Part shown: one piece after another, positions 36,740 through 48,721 of the stretch
How the letters are laid out: each line of letters starts with the position of its first letter
How positions within the stretch are numbered: position 1 is the stretch's first letter
From: Pelodera strongyloides
Lineage: Eukaryota; Nematoda; Chromadorea; Rhabditida; Rhabditidae
NCBI GenBank assembly: GCA_036852015.1
Contig: JAANDG010000116.1
Location: forward strand, 1 to 64,000
Length of the DNA stretch: 64,000 nt
Reading direction: 5' to 3'
Program-made: the position numbers and the translations under genes
The notes under the pieces: model-generated
The model's input: the letters and a program-made list of their open reading frames with translations, nothing else
The model's database searches: none
Told to the model about the DNA's origin: nothing

Positions 36740-39700
36740 CCTCTCTACTTACCATCTCTACAGCAGTTTGCACTTTCTTCAAGTCACCCTCTTTGACCAG
36801 CTCATGCAACCTCGTCTCCCCATGCAAGTTGATCGTCTTTTTCAATTCCTTCTTCAATTGCAGTCGCCATTTCCAATTGTCCGCCATTTCTACATAAATC
36901 CCCGTTAAAGCGAAATACCGGCAGGTTTTTGAAACTCATTGGGCTATTGCGCACATCTGCTTTCTTAATTTCTTATGCAAATGAGCAAAAATTAGAATAA
37001 AAGCTAGACCCCAAAGTTGTATAAATGCATAGGATTGCAAGTGTTTGAGATGCGTTTCAAAAACCGGCGGGTATTTCGCTTTAAAGGTGTAAGTTTCAAC
37101 GGCAGTCGGTTATTATGAAGATAAAAATTGCAACAACTACTTATCCTAGTGTACATACGGGACCCACGCATAGATTTGGTCAGCGAAGGTACGTCGGAAA
37201 CCGTCTTCAGCCGATCAACAAATGGTCACAAACCAGTCATCGCGTGGTTTTTTTTAGTAAAAACCATTTGGTGACGGACTAGCGACGGTTTTTGTGATTT
37301 TGGCAACTATTTAGTTTTCCTGTGTGGTATATTCCACGTACTTTTCTCTACCGTTACAATCATAACCAGCCAGCTTATACTGTCAGAAATAACGTCAATG
37401 GCACGCAGGGAACGTATCTACGCTACAGTGATGGGTCAATTGCAAGGATGAAGTCACGGTGATCATATACCTATAGCTCGACCACACGTATTTAACTTTC
37501 AGATCAGAGGTCTCGTGTAACTAAACTAAATTTCAGTATGACGGTGTCCCACATACCGTCCTAATCTAAGGGCGCGTTCGGGATGAGTTTTCCGAAAGGT
37601 TCTCGTTCTCATGCAAATTCATCGTTGGAGATGGACATTTTGGAAACGTTCTAATACTATGAGAAAGCCAAAAATACCATATGGATTTGTATGTTAAAAA
37701 TGCTAATTCATAAATTTGCATGTTTAACATGCAAATTCGTACTATATTTTTTGCTTTCTCCAAGCATTAGAACGTTTCCAAAATGTGCATCCCGAACGAT
37801 GAATTTGCATGAGAACCCTTCGGAAAACTCATCCCGAACGCGCCCTAAAGGTCTGCACACCCATACACATGTAAACAACACGTCAAAGATAGAAAGGGTA
37901 TATGACGTGCTAGAGGGGATTGGTTTGATGATTTGACCAATTACGCCAGATTACAACTATATGGTGCGCTAATTATAATGATACACACCATTAACTTTGA
38001 GCAGAAATTCCTCTTCCAACATCTCATCCACTTCGTCAGTAGTTTCGGACGGCGGTGGTTGTTCGAATGGAGAGTCATCGTCCACACTGAAAGAACTAAT
38101 CATTTAAAAAGATACGATCGATCAGTTAAAGCGAAATTTGCGAAATAATAGCCAGGTATTGAAACAGATGTCAAACAACTGCATTCGCATGCATCATATG
38201 CAAATGAGCATTCTTAGAATAAAAAAAAATCGACCCCAATTCGAACCCACTTGGCATAAATACATCGGAATGCAGTTATTCCAAATGCGTTTCAGAAACC
38301 GGCCGTTGTTTCGCTTTAACCTCTCTCAGGAAATAAAAATAAAAACTTCCAGTAGTTTCCGGAATAAAATGAAACGGGAAAAAGAAGACACGTACGCCTT
38401 CAACTCCTCCAATAGGTCACTATAACTGCAACGTTCTTCAATGTCAATATCAACTCCGTTAGTAGCCAAAAAGTTGATTGTGGACTCCAGAAGCCGGATC
38501 TATAAAACACAACATTGCCTATACATTGAAAAGTGCTGCTTCAAACTTCAAGCTGCGGGAAACCCCCTCCGCCTTCATATCACTTATCACATAACCAAAA
38601 ATAACTCCAAGTGTATAAGCATATATGTATATAGCTATCTACTTAAATAATAGGAAGCAACCGGAAAGCATAGCATATCACCAGACATCAAAACAAATGC
38701 GAACTATATAAGATATACGTATTCAAATGCGCATGTATGTTTTATACATGGCTGCCGCTGATTTGATATCTTGCACACTATCTTTATCACCCTGATACTA
38801 TGATACCAAAATGCAACTCGCAACTACAACTATCCGCACCATCAAGGTTCACTTCACCACCCCCGCATACTTTACAAACACAACTTTTCATCGGTACTAC
38901 CAAATTAACAAATCCAACTCTAATCCCCAGAAACAACAACCACCTTTTGTTTGTCGTGTATCCTGGGCAGCAGCTCGTTCACTCGCTTCAGAATACTCTT
39001 CTCATCCAACAAATAACCGAGCATTTGCGTATCGAGCATGTCAATTTCAACATCCAGAATCTGAATTCAGAAATGTTTATAGTGAATGTTTCGCTCAATA
39101 GTTGAACCCACGCAGTCTAACAAAACGCAGTCGCAAAATTACCTAGTAGTGTGGTGCATTGTGATGTTGACTAAATTGATTCTTAAAGCGAAATGCTAGC
39201 CCCTTTGGAAAATTTGCATGTGATAAGCAAATCCTATATATCCTACGCTAATCTTGTACGATTGCCGTGGACGATCGTACAAAATTAGCATAGGATACAT
39301 AGGATTTGCTAATCATATGCAAATTTTCCACAGGGGGTAGGTAGCATTTCGCTTTAAATCACTCAAATGCGAACTAACGGATCACCATATACAGTTACCA
39401 AATTCGAACAATTATTTATTTATTTATTAAATACACCAAAAGGTGTGTTCCATACCGTTACGAACCGTCTTCCAGTTCAGTCATACCGTCATACGAAGTC
39501 ACGCAAATTGACAAATTGACTAGATTCGCACATTCACCAATTCCATATACGCATTTTGGATATAAACTTGATTCACTCACCCTATGCTCAGACATTTGCA
39601 TCGACTTTCTCAATGCGAGGCGTTCCGTGTGGAAATTCATCGATTCCACGTATTTTTTACAGTCCTGGAAAAAATTCAATATAGAAAAGAAGAAATCCTT

Positions 39701-42700
39701 AACAGTGAATCTCTGTCTACTCTGGCCGCACATATAACTTAAGCATGCAAGGAAACTAACCTAGCACAAGGACGTCTAACTAAAACTGAACCTTGACGCT
39801 ATCAAAATACTGAAAAGAAACAAATCTGGCCGAAAAGCTGGGCCACTGAATGTCTATGGCACTATGGCTTAAAGCCTATAAGACCGTGGCCTGTTTTTCA
39901 GACGAATTTTCAACCACTACATTCCCAAATGTTGTAAATGCTTGGAATACAGCGTCCAGCATGCTCGTTTCAAAATCCCGATGTTATATTTTATCGTGGA
40001 AAAGAGTCCTTGAATGGTAAGTTTGGGTTTCATCCTGTTTTAAAACTACGAAAAGAGGCCAATAATTTGAATAGGATTCTATAAAAAGCGGACAATATAA
40101 AATATAATATCCTGAGATTGCGCTCAAAATCGGGCCTTTTTTTACCCAAACTGGGTCATTTCTTTTATGCCATTAGTTTTCTTATTTTTAACTGGATGGC
40201 GCGCTAATCTGGAACACGTTTACCTTCTATGCTATTCTAAAAGCCGCTTCAGATAGTAACACATTTAGTACTGAGAAGTTAATCCCTGTAAAAATCGGGA
40301 GACTGATTGGGTAAATGAAATGCCCCAGTTTGGGTAAAAAAAGGCCCGATTTTGAGCGCAATCTCAGGATATTATATTTTATATTGTCCGCTTTTTATAG
40401 AATCCTATTCAAATTATTGGCCTCTTTTCGTAGATTTAAAACAGGATGAAACCCAAACTTACCATTCAAGGACTCTTTTCCACGATAAAATATTGTCCTC
40501 TTTTCACATGGATGCGGATCCTGGCTACGGTACTCATCCTATTTTGCATATTACAAAACGGTTTAGCAGCCTCGCTGCACACCTCGCCCATTCGTCGCCA
40601 GACTCTTGCTTGGTTCTACTAAGCTTCCTTTTGGTCAATCTAGTTCGCATATTTGCCTCATCTACAGTGCAGCACGAAAGTATATAATAGGCGCACTCCT
40701 CTAGAAAACTCGTACGAAATTTTTGGTGAAAATTTTAGCACGCCACATCAAAAATGGCGGAAAACATAAACACTACGATTTTCGGCACAAAAATTTAAGC
40801 AATTGTGCAATTAGGCAAATTTGGGCTAATTTTAATAGTAGGTCTGAAAATGAACTCCTCATTCGACGAAGTCATGTACATCACGAATCACGATAAAAAA
40901 AGTTACCTTATTGGGTGCGAAGGAAGTTATTGTTCGCGAATTGCGCGAATTGCGAAAGAACTTTAAGCTTTAAGATTGCCGATTCTAGTTGCTTTAGCTG
41001 TACAATGGCATTTCCATGTGTAAACTCGTATGGAGAATAGGAATATTATGTTAAAGTATAAAAATGTTGTTTATCTCGTGAGTCGGACCCGTGAAGGCGA
41101 CTACGGTGGGTTTCTGAACGTATTTCTGAAAACTATGTTCCCGTGTATATCGGTCTAATTAGAACAAAAAAAATCGCTGCAATAAATCAATAATGTGCTT
41201 CAATCATACCTCACTTACCTTCATAATCATAGGTAACGGGAAATAACCACTTCGGGATGGTTGCATGTTTAGACGTTTTAGTTACTATTAGACGTTTTAG
41301 TTACTAGTAGACGTTTTAGTTACAATTAATTTTAGACACTCGTGTGCACAAAAAAATTGTGGGTTCTTAAAATTATGATTTGGCATACGTGCTGCTTCAT
41401 GATTTTTAGATAGAATTTTGAAAATATTTGTCAACCCCTTCCCCGGACCACTAAAGTTTATAGGTTTAATAACCTAGTTGGCTATAATAATAATAATATT
41501 TAGTAATTAACAAGTACTTTTGCCCTGAAGGAATGTAACCCTGAAACGTTGGCATTGTTAGCGGGCACTTAGATTTATTTACCTACTAAAGAACATAGAA
41601 ATGAAACTAATAATTAAGACTATAATGATTAATAATTTCGTTTGCTAATAAAGTACTCAATAAATTAGCGTCAAAAATACCGTCTGTTAGTTAATTGGGT
41701 GCGCGCAAGCGGCGCAAGACTAGGTTCTTTCTCTCTTGAGTGACGGGGGGGGGGGGGTGCACACGGCGCACACAGACATTTCTTCCGCATGTTTTGCAAA
41801 TTTTGCTTGTTTGGTCATAAATTTCGTGCAAGGTGATATTTTTATCTGAAATTTTCGCAGGTATTATGGAATGTGGTCTTTTCACTAATTAGACCAAAAG
41901 AATTTTACTTTTTGGTCTAGGACCAAATTCAGGGTGGAAACTGGAAAAAAGGGCTCTCGGATCAAACCCAAACTATGTTAGCGCTATCGCGCTAAGGGCG
42001 CATTCGAGTTGGACATTTTCCGGAAAAGAAAAGAAAAAAGTGGTTCGAGATGGACACCCAGAAAAAAATAATACACGCAAAATAATTGTCGAAAATGCAA
42101 TTGTACCGTAATTGAAACTAAAATCAATCGATCATTTGCATGTGTATGCGTGGCAATTGCATTCTTTTCTGGTGAAATCCATCTCGAACCAAAAGTTTTC
42201 TTTTCTTTTCCGGAAAATGTCCAACTCGAATGCGCCCTAACAAAGGATACTGCACTAACGGTTAGAGATTTCACATAACAACTCCTAAATTCAGAATTTT
42301 CTACGTTCTCGTCATCACTCGCACAACTCGACAAACTTTTCAATTTCACTGCAATATTCCCATAAATTAGGCAATTGGATCGAAATAAAAAACCTATAAA
42401 CTCAACTCAAATAAACTTAAAGGGAAATACCAAATACCAGCCGGTTTTTGAAACACATTGTGTACCCGTGCCTTCTTGTGCAGCATATGCAAATGAGCAA
42501 AATTAGAATAAAAACTAGAACCCCAATTAGACCCCCCAAGTTGGATAAATACACAAGTACACGAAGTACTTGAGATGCGTTTCAAAAACCGGCCGGTATT
42601 TCGCTTTAAAAAAAATAACATACATCCGCTGCGGCGCCACACGAGCCCAACACCCAGTCTCGATCCTCGTCTTTTTCGCAATTACTAAAAGTACAAAGTC

Positions 42701-45700
42701 GAATAAAAATAAAACAAAACACAAAATGGTAGAATATGGCGAGCACCATATATAGTAGTAAAAGCACACAGAAAGTACAAAAACATGATGGTGCACGCAA
42801 AAATGCAACAACAGGACGAATGCATCTAAATTCGAAAATATCTTAAAAAAACGTATAAATAATCTGAATTTAATAGTTGGTTCAAACAAAAATAAAAGTC
42901 ACTTGGGCATTGCAGAAAATATGAATACAAAGCATAAAAAAAATGAGCAACCTCAACAAATCAAACGACTTACAAAAAACAATTTGATAAAACTTACTTC
43001 AAACATTTCCTGTAATTCTCCAACGCATCCACAAATTTCTCCATTTCAAAATACGTATCGGCCAACTGAAATGAACAATAGTAAACATCAAAATTATAGT
43101 AATTATACTAACAATAGTAATTATATTAATTATTTCAAAAATAGTAATTACTATAGTAACTAACCGTAAGTTGGTGTTGGAATTTCGGAAAAGTCTATTT
43201 TTTTCGGAAAAATCTTGGAACAACTGTGCAAAACCATTCCCTTTGCAATTATCACATCATATCACAAATGCTAATAATTAGTTATAGTATCCAACTGATA
43301 CTGCTACATAACCTTTTCATACGCTATTCGCCTTTCCTTCTTGCTCGATGAAATGCTCTGTTCTACTCTTTCCACATTGCGCTGACGTACAGACCGCTTA
43401 TACACTAAAAAGAAAAAGTTAATATATGTATCGTAGCCTAAGGCCGCCGACAAGCTCACCGGCGAACCGCCTTCGGAATTAGAATACTATTGCACAAACT
43501 TTGAGGGCTCAAGGGCTGACTCCTCCCGATTAGAACATTAGACATGAGACATGAGAAGGGTTTGAGGCCGCTGAGGTGGTACGAGAATCAGAAAAAAAAC
43601 GCATCTCAAATAGACAAACTTCGCGACTCGCCCTCGCCGGTAAGGTCTATGCCCTCATATGTATACATTTCAACACACAACCCACGGAGAACCGAAAAAC
43701 ACTTCGAACCATCACTATCATGGTACATACATGTGTCTTCCTCAGCACAACATACGAGCACTTTTTGTACACATTAACTTTAGTATCAATATCAAGCAAC
43801 AAAGCCCACATCCCGCACGACCCTAATTGACCAACTTTTGAACATGAACATCAGCAACTCAATAAATATGAAAAAGAAAGGAAACAACTCACTCCACTTA
43901 ATCTTTTCCAGAACCTCGCTTTGATCGTCCTCCGACATTTTATCCCACCGATTCTCTTTGTCCGCGTACAGCTTAACAAAGGAGTCCCGGCTGCGACCGA
44001 AATCGTTCTTATCAAAGTACATCTATAATAATTCAACCTATAGCATAATATAACATGGCTGTTAAGGGAATCAAACCCCGACATCTTTTGCTAAAGAGTA
44101 ACATGACCAATTAGTATATTGGCTGTATTTCGTTGATTCTAAACGGAAGCTAGGCATATATCGCGTGGATAAAAATCCGAGATATGCTTAGGCTCTTTCT
44201 GATCGATAGTTTATCGATCGGAACATAAATTACCTCGTCTACGACTTAGGGATCGAAACGAGGTTTTTATGATGTGATAATTGAAACAGCCCTCCCATAT
44301 TTAATTTTCCTATTTCTCTTATTACAATGTTCTTTACTTTCTAATTTTTTTTCTTCAGACTGTAACTAATATAATTTAGTTATAATGATTACACTTACAG
44401 TAGTACAACTTTGAGTTTTTGTTTTACCTTAATGATTAATTTGCAAATCTCTGGAGATATCCCCGGAAAACACACCCGGTTAAGCCATAGAAACCTATGA
44501 TGTACAAAACCGGAATATATATAAGAAAGATAAAATACTTACCAGCCCAAGTTGCATGTTAGCCTCCGTTTTCTGTGCTTCGGTCGAACTATACTCTATC
44601 ATCTTTTTCACACAGGATTCCTATAAGGAATTGTAAGGGTACTACTCGCGCACAGCGAAAAAAAAAGATATCAAAGGTAATGCACAGGATGCCGACGAAC
44701 TTCCAGCCAGCATCTTGTAATGATAACAATTTATCATTAAATAACACCACAGGGTGTACATCACAATGAATCGATGAATAGAAAGTAATATATAACCATA
44801 CAACTAGTATAAAATGTTATTACACAACAAGTAAAAGAACCCAGAAAGTAGTATAAACATAGCACAGAACCTAAAATACCACTCATAGGGTACGTAAGGC
44901 GCATGCATATGCATATCCGGCCTGTTAGTATCTTATCTATTCCAATTCCCACGACTTGACTCATAAGTAAAGCGAAATGCTAGCCTCTTTGGAAAATGCA
45001 TATGATAAGCAAATCCTATGTATCCTATGCTAATTTTGTGCGATTGCCGTGGACGATCGTACAAAATTAGCATAAGATACATAGGATTTGCTTATCATAT
45101 GCAAATTTTCCAAAGGGGCTAGCATTTCGCTTTAAAAACGTCAAATTAAACCAACAACTAACCCTCTCCTCCTCCAGCCACTGAATTTTTGCCTTGTCTG
45201 CGTAACAGGCAAATAATTGGCCATGCTTCGCCTTCTCCAATGCTTTGGTTTCGCTGAATTGTTCAAAAACATCCTTATGGATATAGAGCCTCCTACTCTA
45301 CCGTCGCACGCCTCCTAAGCCTAAGCCTCAACCGCAAAAAATTGACTCATCTCATTGGCTGTATTAAGTATTAAGTACTATATCACTGTGTATACCATTA
45401 TACTGAGATCGTCAGGTCAGATCACATTTAGTGCAAGACAATTAGACTAATTGTAAGACATAAGACCCTCAAAAGCAAGACAAACAATTAGTGATAATTA
45501 AAAGACAAAAGACACAAAGCAAGGCAATTAGACTAATTGTAAGACAAAAGACCTACTCCGATATCAGCATGCTTGTCTTAATGGCCATCTCCATGTGTCT
45601 CTCGACGTCCCTCTCTCTTCCAGGGATATGCATTTCAATACAGGCCAGCTGTCTTAGGGCATTTGCCTTGCGAACCTCGATCGAGCCTCCCAGTTTAAAA

Positions 45701-48223
45701 TCTGCAATAAACGGATGTTGATGCTGCTGTGTTTAACTTAAAGCGAGATGCTAGCCTCTTTGGAAAATTTGCATGTGATAAGCAAATCCTATATATCCTA
45801 TGCTAATCTTGTACGATTGCCGTGGACGATCGTACAAAATTAACATAGGATACATAGAATTTGCTTATCATTATCATATGCAAATTTTCCAAAGGGGCTA
45901 GCATTTCGCTGTAATGTCAGAATATTTTGTAACGGTATGCACAGTACCAACGATAAGGCCGCGCAAATAAATTTGGACCGTAGCCTCCGTGACCGTACAC
46001 AAACAATAGGAGCATTGGGAGAATTTGTATCTCAACGTCTCACCATGGTTCCTTCCTCACTTCATCTATACTCCCACTGAAAGGCTGGGAACCAACCCCC
46101 ACCACCGCTCGTACATAGGGCAGATAGGGCTGTAGAAGAGGCGGTTCTTGGGAAAGCGAGACTGCTTTCCGCGAGTGCATACTGAGACGCTAGACTCGTT
46201 ATACAGGAAAGGACAACCAGAGATATACCAAAAGAAACTTGAAAAGTAAACGAACCAGGGCATTTCTCGATTAGTCGTCTATTGTTTTGTAAATAAGTCA
46301 AAGATGACTGCATGCAATCTACGGCCTGCAAGTAATCATGAACATTCATACTACGGAACACTGTCGCCAAAGTACTGTAGCTCAGAAAAATTTTTTATCC
46401 CTTAACCGAATGCCTACGTCAATCGAGTCAAGACGAAATGCAACATGTGTCTCCCCCCCCCCCTTCAGCGGGAGCTCATTTGGACCAATTTGCATATGAA
46501 GCATTAAGGATCGAACTTTGACTTTGACAGTTTTTCTTGGGAGCTGGTTCACCGACCCAAAGTGGGTATTCGTAATGCAGGGCATAAAACTCGTCGGAAA
46601 AGGCTCAAAACCACCATCCAAATATATGTAGTGTTTCCGAAACTTTTATCTATTTACGATACGTTTCTGATTTTCACCATATCTAATATACTAATCCGGA
46701 CGGTAGTATGGCTACGAGCTCAAGACCACCGTCTAAATTTATGCAATATGCTTATTCGGATGGTGGTTTCGTCGGTCCGAGCGTCAACGAGTTTACGCCA
46801 TGTCGTAATGACTAATAGAACGGGAGGGGGTGGTCACCTACATTCGAGGGAATGCTCTACGTTACTAGTTGAGACCCTTGGAGTACAGTGCAAATAACAA
46901 ATAACAAATATAAATAAAACCTTTAATAACATCCCTTTTCTCTCAGCGAAAGGCGTCTTTTCGTGTGTTGCTAATTGGAGTAGGCACTGAAAACACGCTT
47001 GTTATTCGTTATAATGTGGTAATGAAAACAAGGCTAACTAGATTTTGTAAAAAAAAAACACCCTTTACATGAATTATGAACAAATAATAAATATAGGTTT
47101 AATGGCGGGTCTGACTCTGTACTCTGCAAAAGTAACTCAAGTACTCGCATTCCTATGATTTATGCAACGTGGGGTCTCATTGGGGTCTAGTTTTTATTCT
47201 ATTGTTGCTCATTAGTATATGCTGCATAAGGAAGCAGGTGTACATAATGAGTTTCAAGAACAGGCTGGTATTTCGCTTTAATGGCATCGATTCACGAAAG
47301 ACACACACACAGACTCACGTATCCAGATACATGATGGTGGAGTTGGATCTGATCGAAAAACCTATGTTTCTTCGCCACTTCTTGATACAGTTCCAGATTA
47401 CGCTCTGTTTTGGCTCGATCGCCTAAAGCGTTTCTTTATGAATGGACCGGGCCGACTCAACATTTACTTACTGCCTATTAACCGATTGAGAATCAGATGG
47501 TTCAAGGATTCAAGGGCCTTACAATTGGTTCGGTTAAATTGTTTAGAGCTTTTTTATATGATGGACTGCTGCATCTTTTGACTATGTATGCAAAGTCAAA
47601 GTGGGCTAGATTCTAATTAATCATACAAATTTGCATGATGCCTGAGAATACACCCCAAAATAAGCTTCAAAAACCGGCTGTTATCCCACGTGAACATTTA
47701 ATTATGATTTTAATAATGCACCCATCTTATAACAGGTGATAAGTTGTTTACGAATTATAGTCGTGAATTGCGTTGCACACATTCGTAACACAATAATGAC
47801 ACCTCCAATACTATAGTGAAGCAGATATAGAAATCTATAACTGGGCGGTGAAGACTGGGCGCTGTTTAATATGCAAATGTTGGGAGTGACCCAACTTGCT
47901 TGGATAAAGAGGATTTATAAGTTTTTTTATAAACAACTACCTCTACGAGAGTAGATTTCAGCTAGACATCTGTGTTCTATTGCAGCGTATTCCTTATCGA
48001 GTTTATGAACTTCAGCTAGAAAGAAAAAACTGAAAGTTGATCCAGTCCAGCTGCTGTAAAGACAAGCGGAGCTCCAACCCAGATCTTGATCTCAATATAG
48101 GAAAACACCATTATTCAGATAATACTTTATATGAATGCTGCTAGATGTTATGTAACTGTAACAATGAAAATAAGGCCGTCCCCACGAAAACGGCAAGTAC
48201 GTACGTTCGCAACTTATATCTGA

Positions 48224-48257
<34 letters not shown>

Positions 48258-48445
48258 TATATTTGTACTGAGAAACGACAACAACCAACCATCATGAGTG
48301 GAGAGTTCGAAATAATGAATAGTTTCATCTTCGTGGCCGGGAATCTCTCGAAACTCTTCCCCGAGACAATGAAGAATCTGGATCCGATTTATAGAAGTTG
48401 ATATGCGTCCTGGAGGTCCCAATTCGTGGAGCTTTCGCTTCAATT
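27715..48445 (-). CDS. TONSL: TONSL (Tonsoku-like) replication-fork repair protein
   Basis: At least 34 minus-strand exons, with the stop at 27715-27717. Domain order is TPR array, acidic stretch, three ankyrin repeats, Ser/Arg-rich linker, ubiquitin-like fold and leucine-rich repeats, exactly that of human TONSL. The best single match is the ankyrin start, where KWRLQLKKEL and HGETRLHELVKEG precede GYDMNRRDHGGWTPF. In other animals TONSL works with MMS22L at stalled replication forks; its ankyrin repeats read histone H4 unmethylated at K20 and load RAD51. Nearly all exon joins agree in phase. Exceptions are the join between 47319 and 46380, and the gap between 42998 and 39664, where at least one exon is missing. 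The true first exon with its ATG was not found. The block entries below list the exons. Confidence 0.9.
27908..28042. mobile_element. GGCC-MITE copy 3, in the last TONSL intron
   Basis: Complementary ends GAGGCCGTATTCACCAAC and GTTGGTGAATACGGCCTC. It starts 41 bp upstream of the last TONSL exon. Confidence 0.9.
30001..30072 (+). tRNA. tRNA-Gln (anticodon TTG)
   Basis: A full cloverleaf: acceptor stem GGTTCCA with TGGAACC, anticodon loop CTTTGAA and T-arm GAGTTCGAATCTC. A Pol III TTTTT terminator follows. It is antisense to TONSL, inside the intron between exons 30127 and 29708. Confidence 0.95.
30400..30574. mobile_element. CCGG-MITE in TONSL intron
   Basis: Ends TTACAGCGAAATACCGGCC and GGTCGGTATTTCGCTTTAA. 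It lies 45 bp after the donor of exon 30620-30692. Confidence 0.85.
31547..34430 (-). other. TONSL: TONSL exons for the Ser/Arg/Pro-rich linker
   Basis: Exons 34291-34430, 33935-34048, 33456-33695, 33017-33266, 32634-32829, 32211-32333, 31921-31976 and 31547-31721. Composition is low-complexity, with basic (IRKRRLNERRPRATA), acidic (SDSDDSD, FSDEEEDGDEN) and SP/RS motifs (RTRSPSPVASQSPPRRR). This is typical of the disordered middle of TONSL, a likely phosphorylated scaffold. The last exon ends with IFVTVRFEDRIGNK, the first strand of the ubiquitin-like domain. All joins agree in phase. Confidence 0.85.
31772..31791. repeat. CT microsatellite in TONSL intron
   Basis: About ten CT units just upstream (minus strand) of exon 31547-31721. 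Confidence 0.8.
34890..35369. mobile_element. TTAAAGGGACA MITE with a duplicated terminus
   Basis: The main element spans 34890-35344, with TTAAAGGGACATGCCCATC and complement at its ends and arms around GCGCTCGTCGGAAAAAGTTC. It is followed at once by a second copy of its last 20 or so bases (GGGCCTGTCCCTTTAA, ending 35369). It lies in a TONSL intron. Confidence 0.8.
36352..36533. mobile_element. CCGG-MITE in TONSL intron
   Basis: 182 bp, TTAA at both ends. It begins 31 bp upstream of exon 36159-36320. Confidence 0.88.
36690..36746. repeat. CT microsatellite next to TONSL exon 36753-36889
   Basis: A CT-rich run just after the exon's GTAAGT donor. Confidence 0.85.
36905..37084. mobile_element. 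CCGG-MITE abutting a TONSL acceptor
   Basis: A 180-bp copy whose TTAA end is only 15 bp upstream of the first base of exon 36753-36889. Confidence 0.88.
37567..37847. mobile_element. TAGGGCGCGTTCGGGATGAG MITE
   Basis: 281 bp with ends TAGGGCGCGTTCGGGATGAG and complement. Arms continue inward with ATTTGCATG, ACGTTTCCAAAATG and a central CATGTTTAACATG palindrome. It lies in a TONSL intron. Confidence 0.88.
38126..38319. mobile_element. CCGG-MITE in TONSL intron
   Basis: The left end is altered (TTAAAGCGAAATTTGC) and the right end is typical. It starts 39 bp upstream of exon 37989-38086. Confidence 0.8.
39183..39357. mobile_element. Palindromic MITE
   Basis: Same family as 12233, with TTAA at both ends. 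It starts 122 bp upstream of TONSL exon 38944-39060. Confidence 0.9.
39987..40492. mobile_element. Foldback element, 176-bp arms
   Basis: Arms 39987-40162 and 40317-40492 are near-exact reverse complements (for example GATTGCGCTCAAAATCGGGCC against its complement) around a 154-bp spacer. It lies in the TONSL region where an exon is missing from my model. Confidence 0.9.
41993..42239. mobile_element. TAGGGCGCATTCGAGTTGG MITE
   Basis: Ends TAGGGCGCATTCGAGTTGG and complement, then TTTTCCGGAAAAG on both sides. It is 247 bp long and related to 37567 by its TAGGGCGC tip. Confidence 0.88.
42417..42609. mobile_element. CCGG-MITE in TONSL intron
   Basis: Left end TTAAAGGGAAATACC, right end GGCCGGTATTTCGCTTTAA, interior ATATGCAAATGAGCA. 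Confidence 0.85.
44967..45135. mobile_element. Palindromic MITE
   Basis: Left end GTAAAGCGAAATGCTAGC, right end intact. It begins 28 bp after the donor of TONSL exon 45163-45253. Confidence 0.9.
45738..45914. mobile_element. Palindromic MITE
   Basis: Left TTAAAGCGAGATGCTAGC, right CTAGCATTTCGCTGTAA. It is 37 bp upstream of TONSL exon 45557-45701. Confidence 0.9.
47139..47281. mobile_element. Truncated CCGG-MITE
   Basis: The right end is intact (CTGGTATTTCGCTTTAA). The interior matches the copy at 30400 (ATTTATGCAACGTGGG). The left terminus is missing. Confidence 0.7.
48223..48262. repeat. (TA)n microsatellites
   Basis: TA run interrupted once, in a TONSL intron. A second short run lies at 48617-48637. 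Confidence 0.9.
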
Positions 48446-48721
48446 CTTAAATTAAAACTGGTTAGGAGAATTTCAAGTACCAATATTTCTCCTCCGGCTC
48501 CTCTGAACTGTTTAAGAGTCGTTATCATGTTGAACAAAGTAATTAAACAGTTAATCATTATCTTTGTTTTTTTTCTCGACCCGCTTTGTTGTTGCCTTTT
48601 TTAACGCAATAAAGTATATATATATATATATATATATTATTTTTTTTTTTCACTTACGAGTTGGACTTTTTTTTAAACAACTTAGGCAACTGCCCTCATC
48701 TTTGATTTTATGAATACCACT

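Larger units (their letters stand above)
34676..38499 (-). other. TONSL: TONSL exons for acidic stretch and ankyrin repeats
   Basis: Exons 38396-38499 and 37989-38086 encode a helical and then acidic segment (TTDEVDEMLEEEF). The ankyrin part is 36753-36889, 36159-36320, 35576-35649 and 34676-34827: HGETRLHELVKEGDLKKVQ, GGWTPFAEAVSYEQYEIVEY, GITPLMGACWKGALRIVELL and ADVTLKNENGLTAADFLLFW. These are three complete repeats plus a capping helix, in the same number and order as the human protein. Human TONSL uses this face to read the H4 tail; I did not check each contact residue. Confidence 0.92.
38944..48445 (-). other. TONSL: TONSL exons for the N-terminal TPR array
   Basis: Exons in order of translation: 48290-48445, 47941-48015, 47319-47422, 46256-46380, 45557-45701, 45163-45253, 44543-44620, 43893-44022, 43313-43404, 42998-43065, then after a gap 39581-39664 and 38944-39060. 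Typical TPR helices are HCLGEEFREIPGHEDETIHY, YSTLATVFRSMNVHDYLQAV, QLGL followed by MYFDKNDFGRSRDSF, and LADTYFEMEKFVDALENYRK. Exon 48290-48445 begins in mid-codon, so a coding exon must lie upstream. A frame starting ATG at about 49291 with a GTAAGT donor (near 49229) is a candidate first exon, but its phase does not fit. A weak candidate for the missing exon is near 42256-42345. Confidence 0.82.

Noticed and set aside
40352..40687. 111-codon plus-strand frame
   Set aside because: Overlaps the right arm of the foldback element, no coding character.
41212..41290. Minus-strand ATG frame ending in a strong GTAAGT donor
   Set aside because: About 17 codons with no matching next exon and no TONSL similarity. 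Considered as the missing TONSL exon and dropped because it has no acceptor.
44050..44105. tRNA-like stretch with a B-box-like sequence
   Set aside because: It has a GGTTTGATTCC-like T-arm, but the acceptor and anticodon stems do not pair. At most a tRNA remnant.
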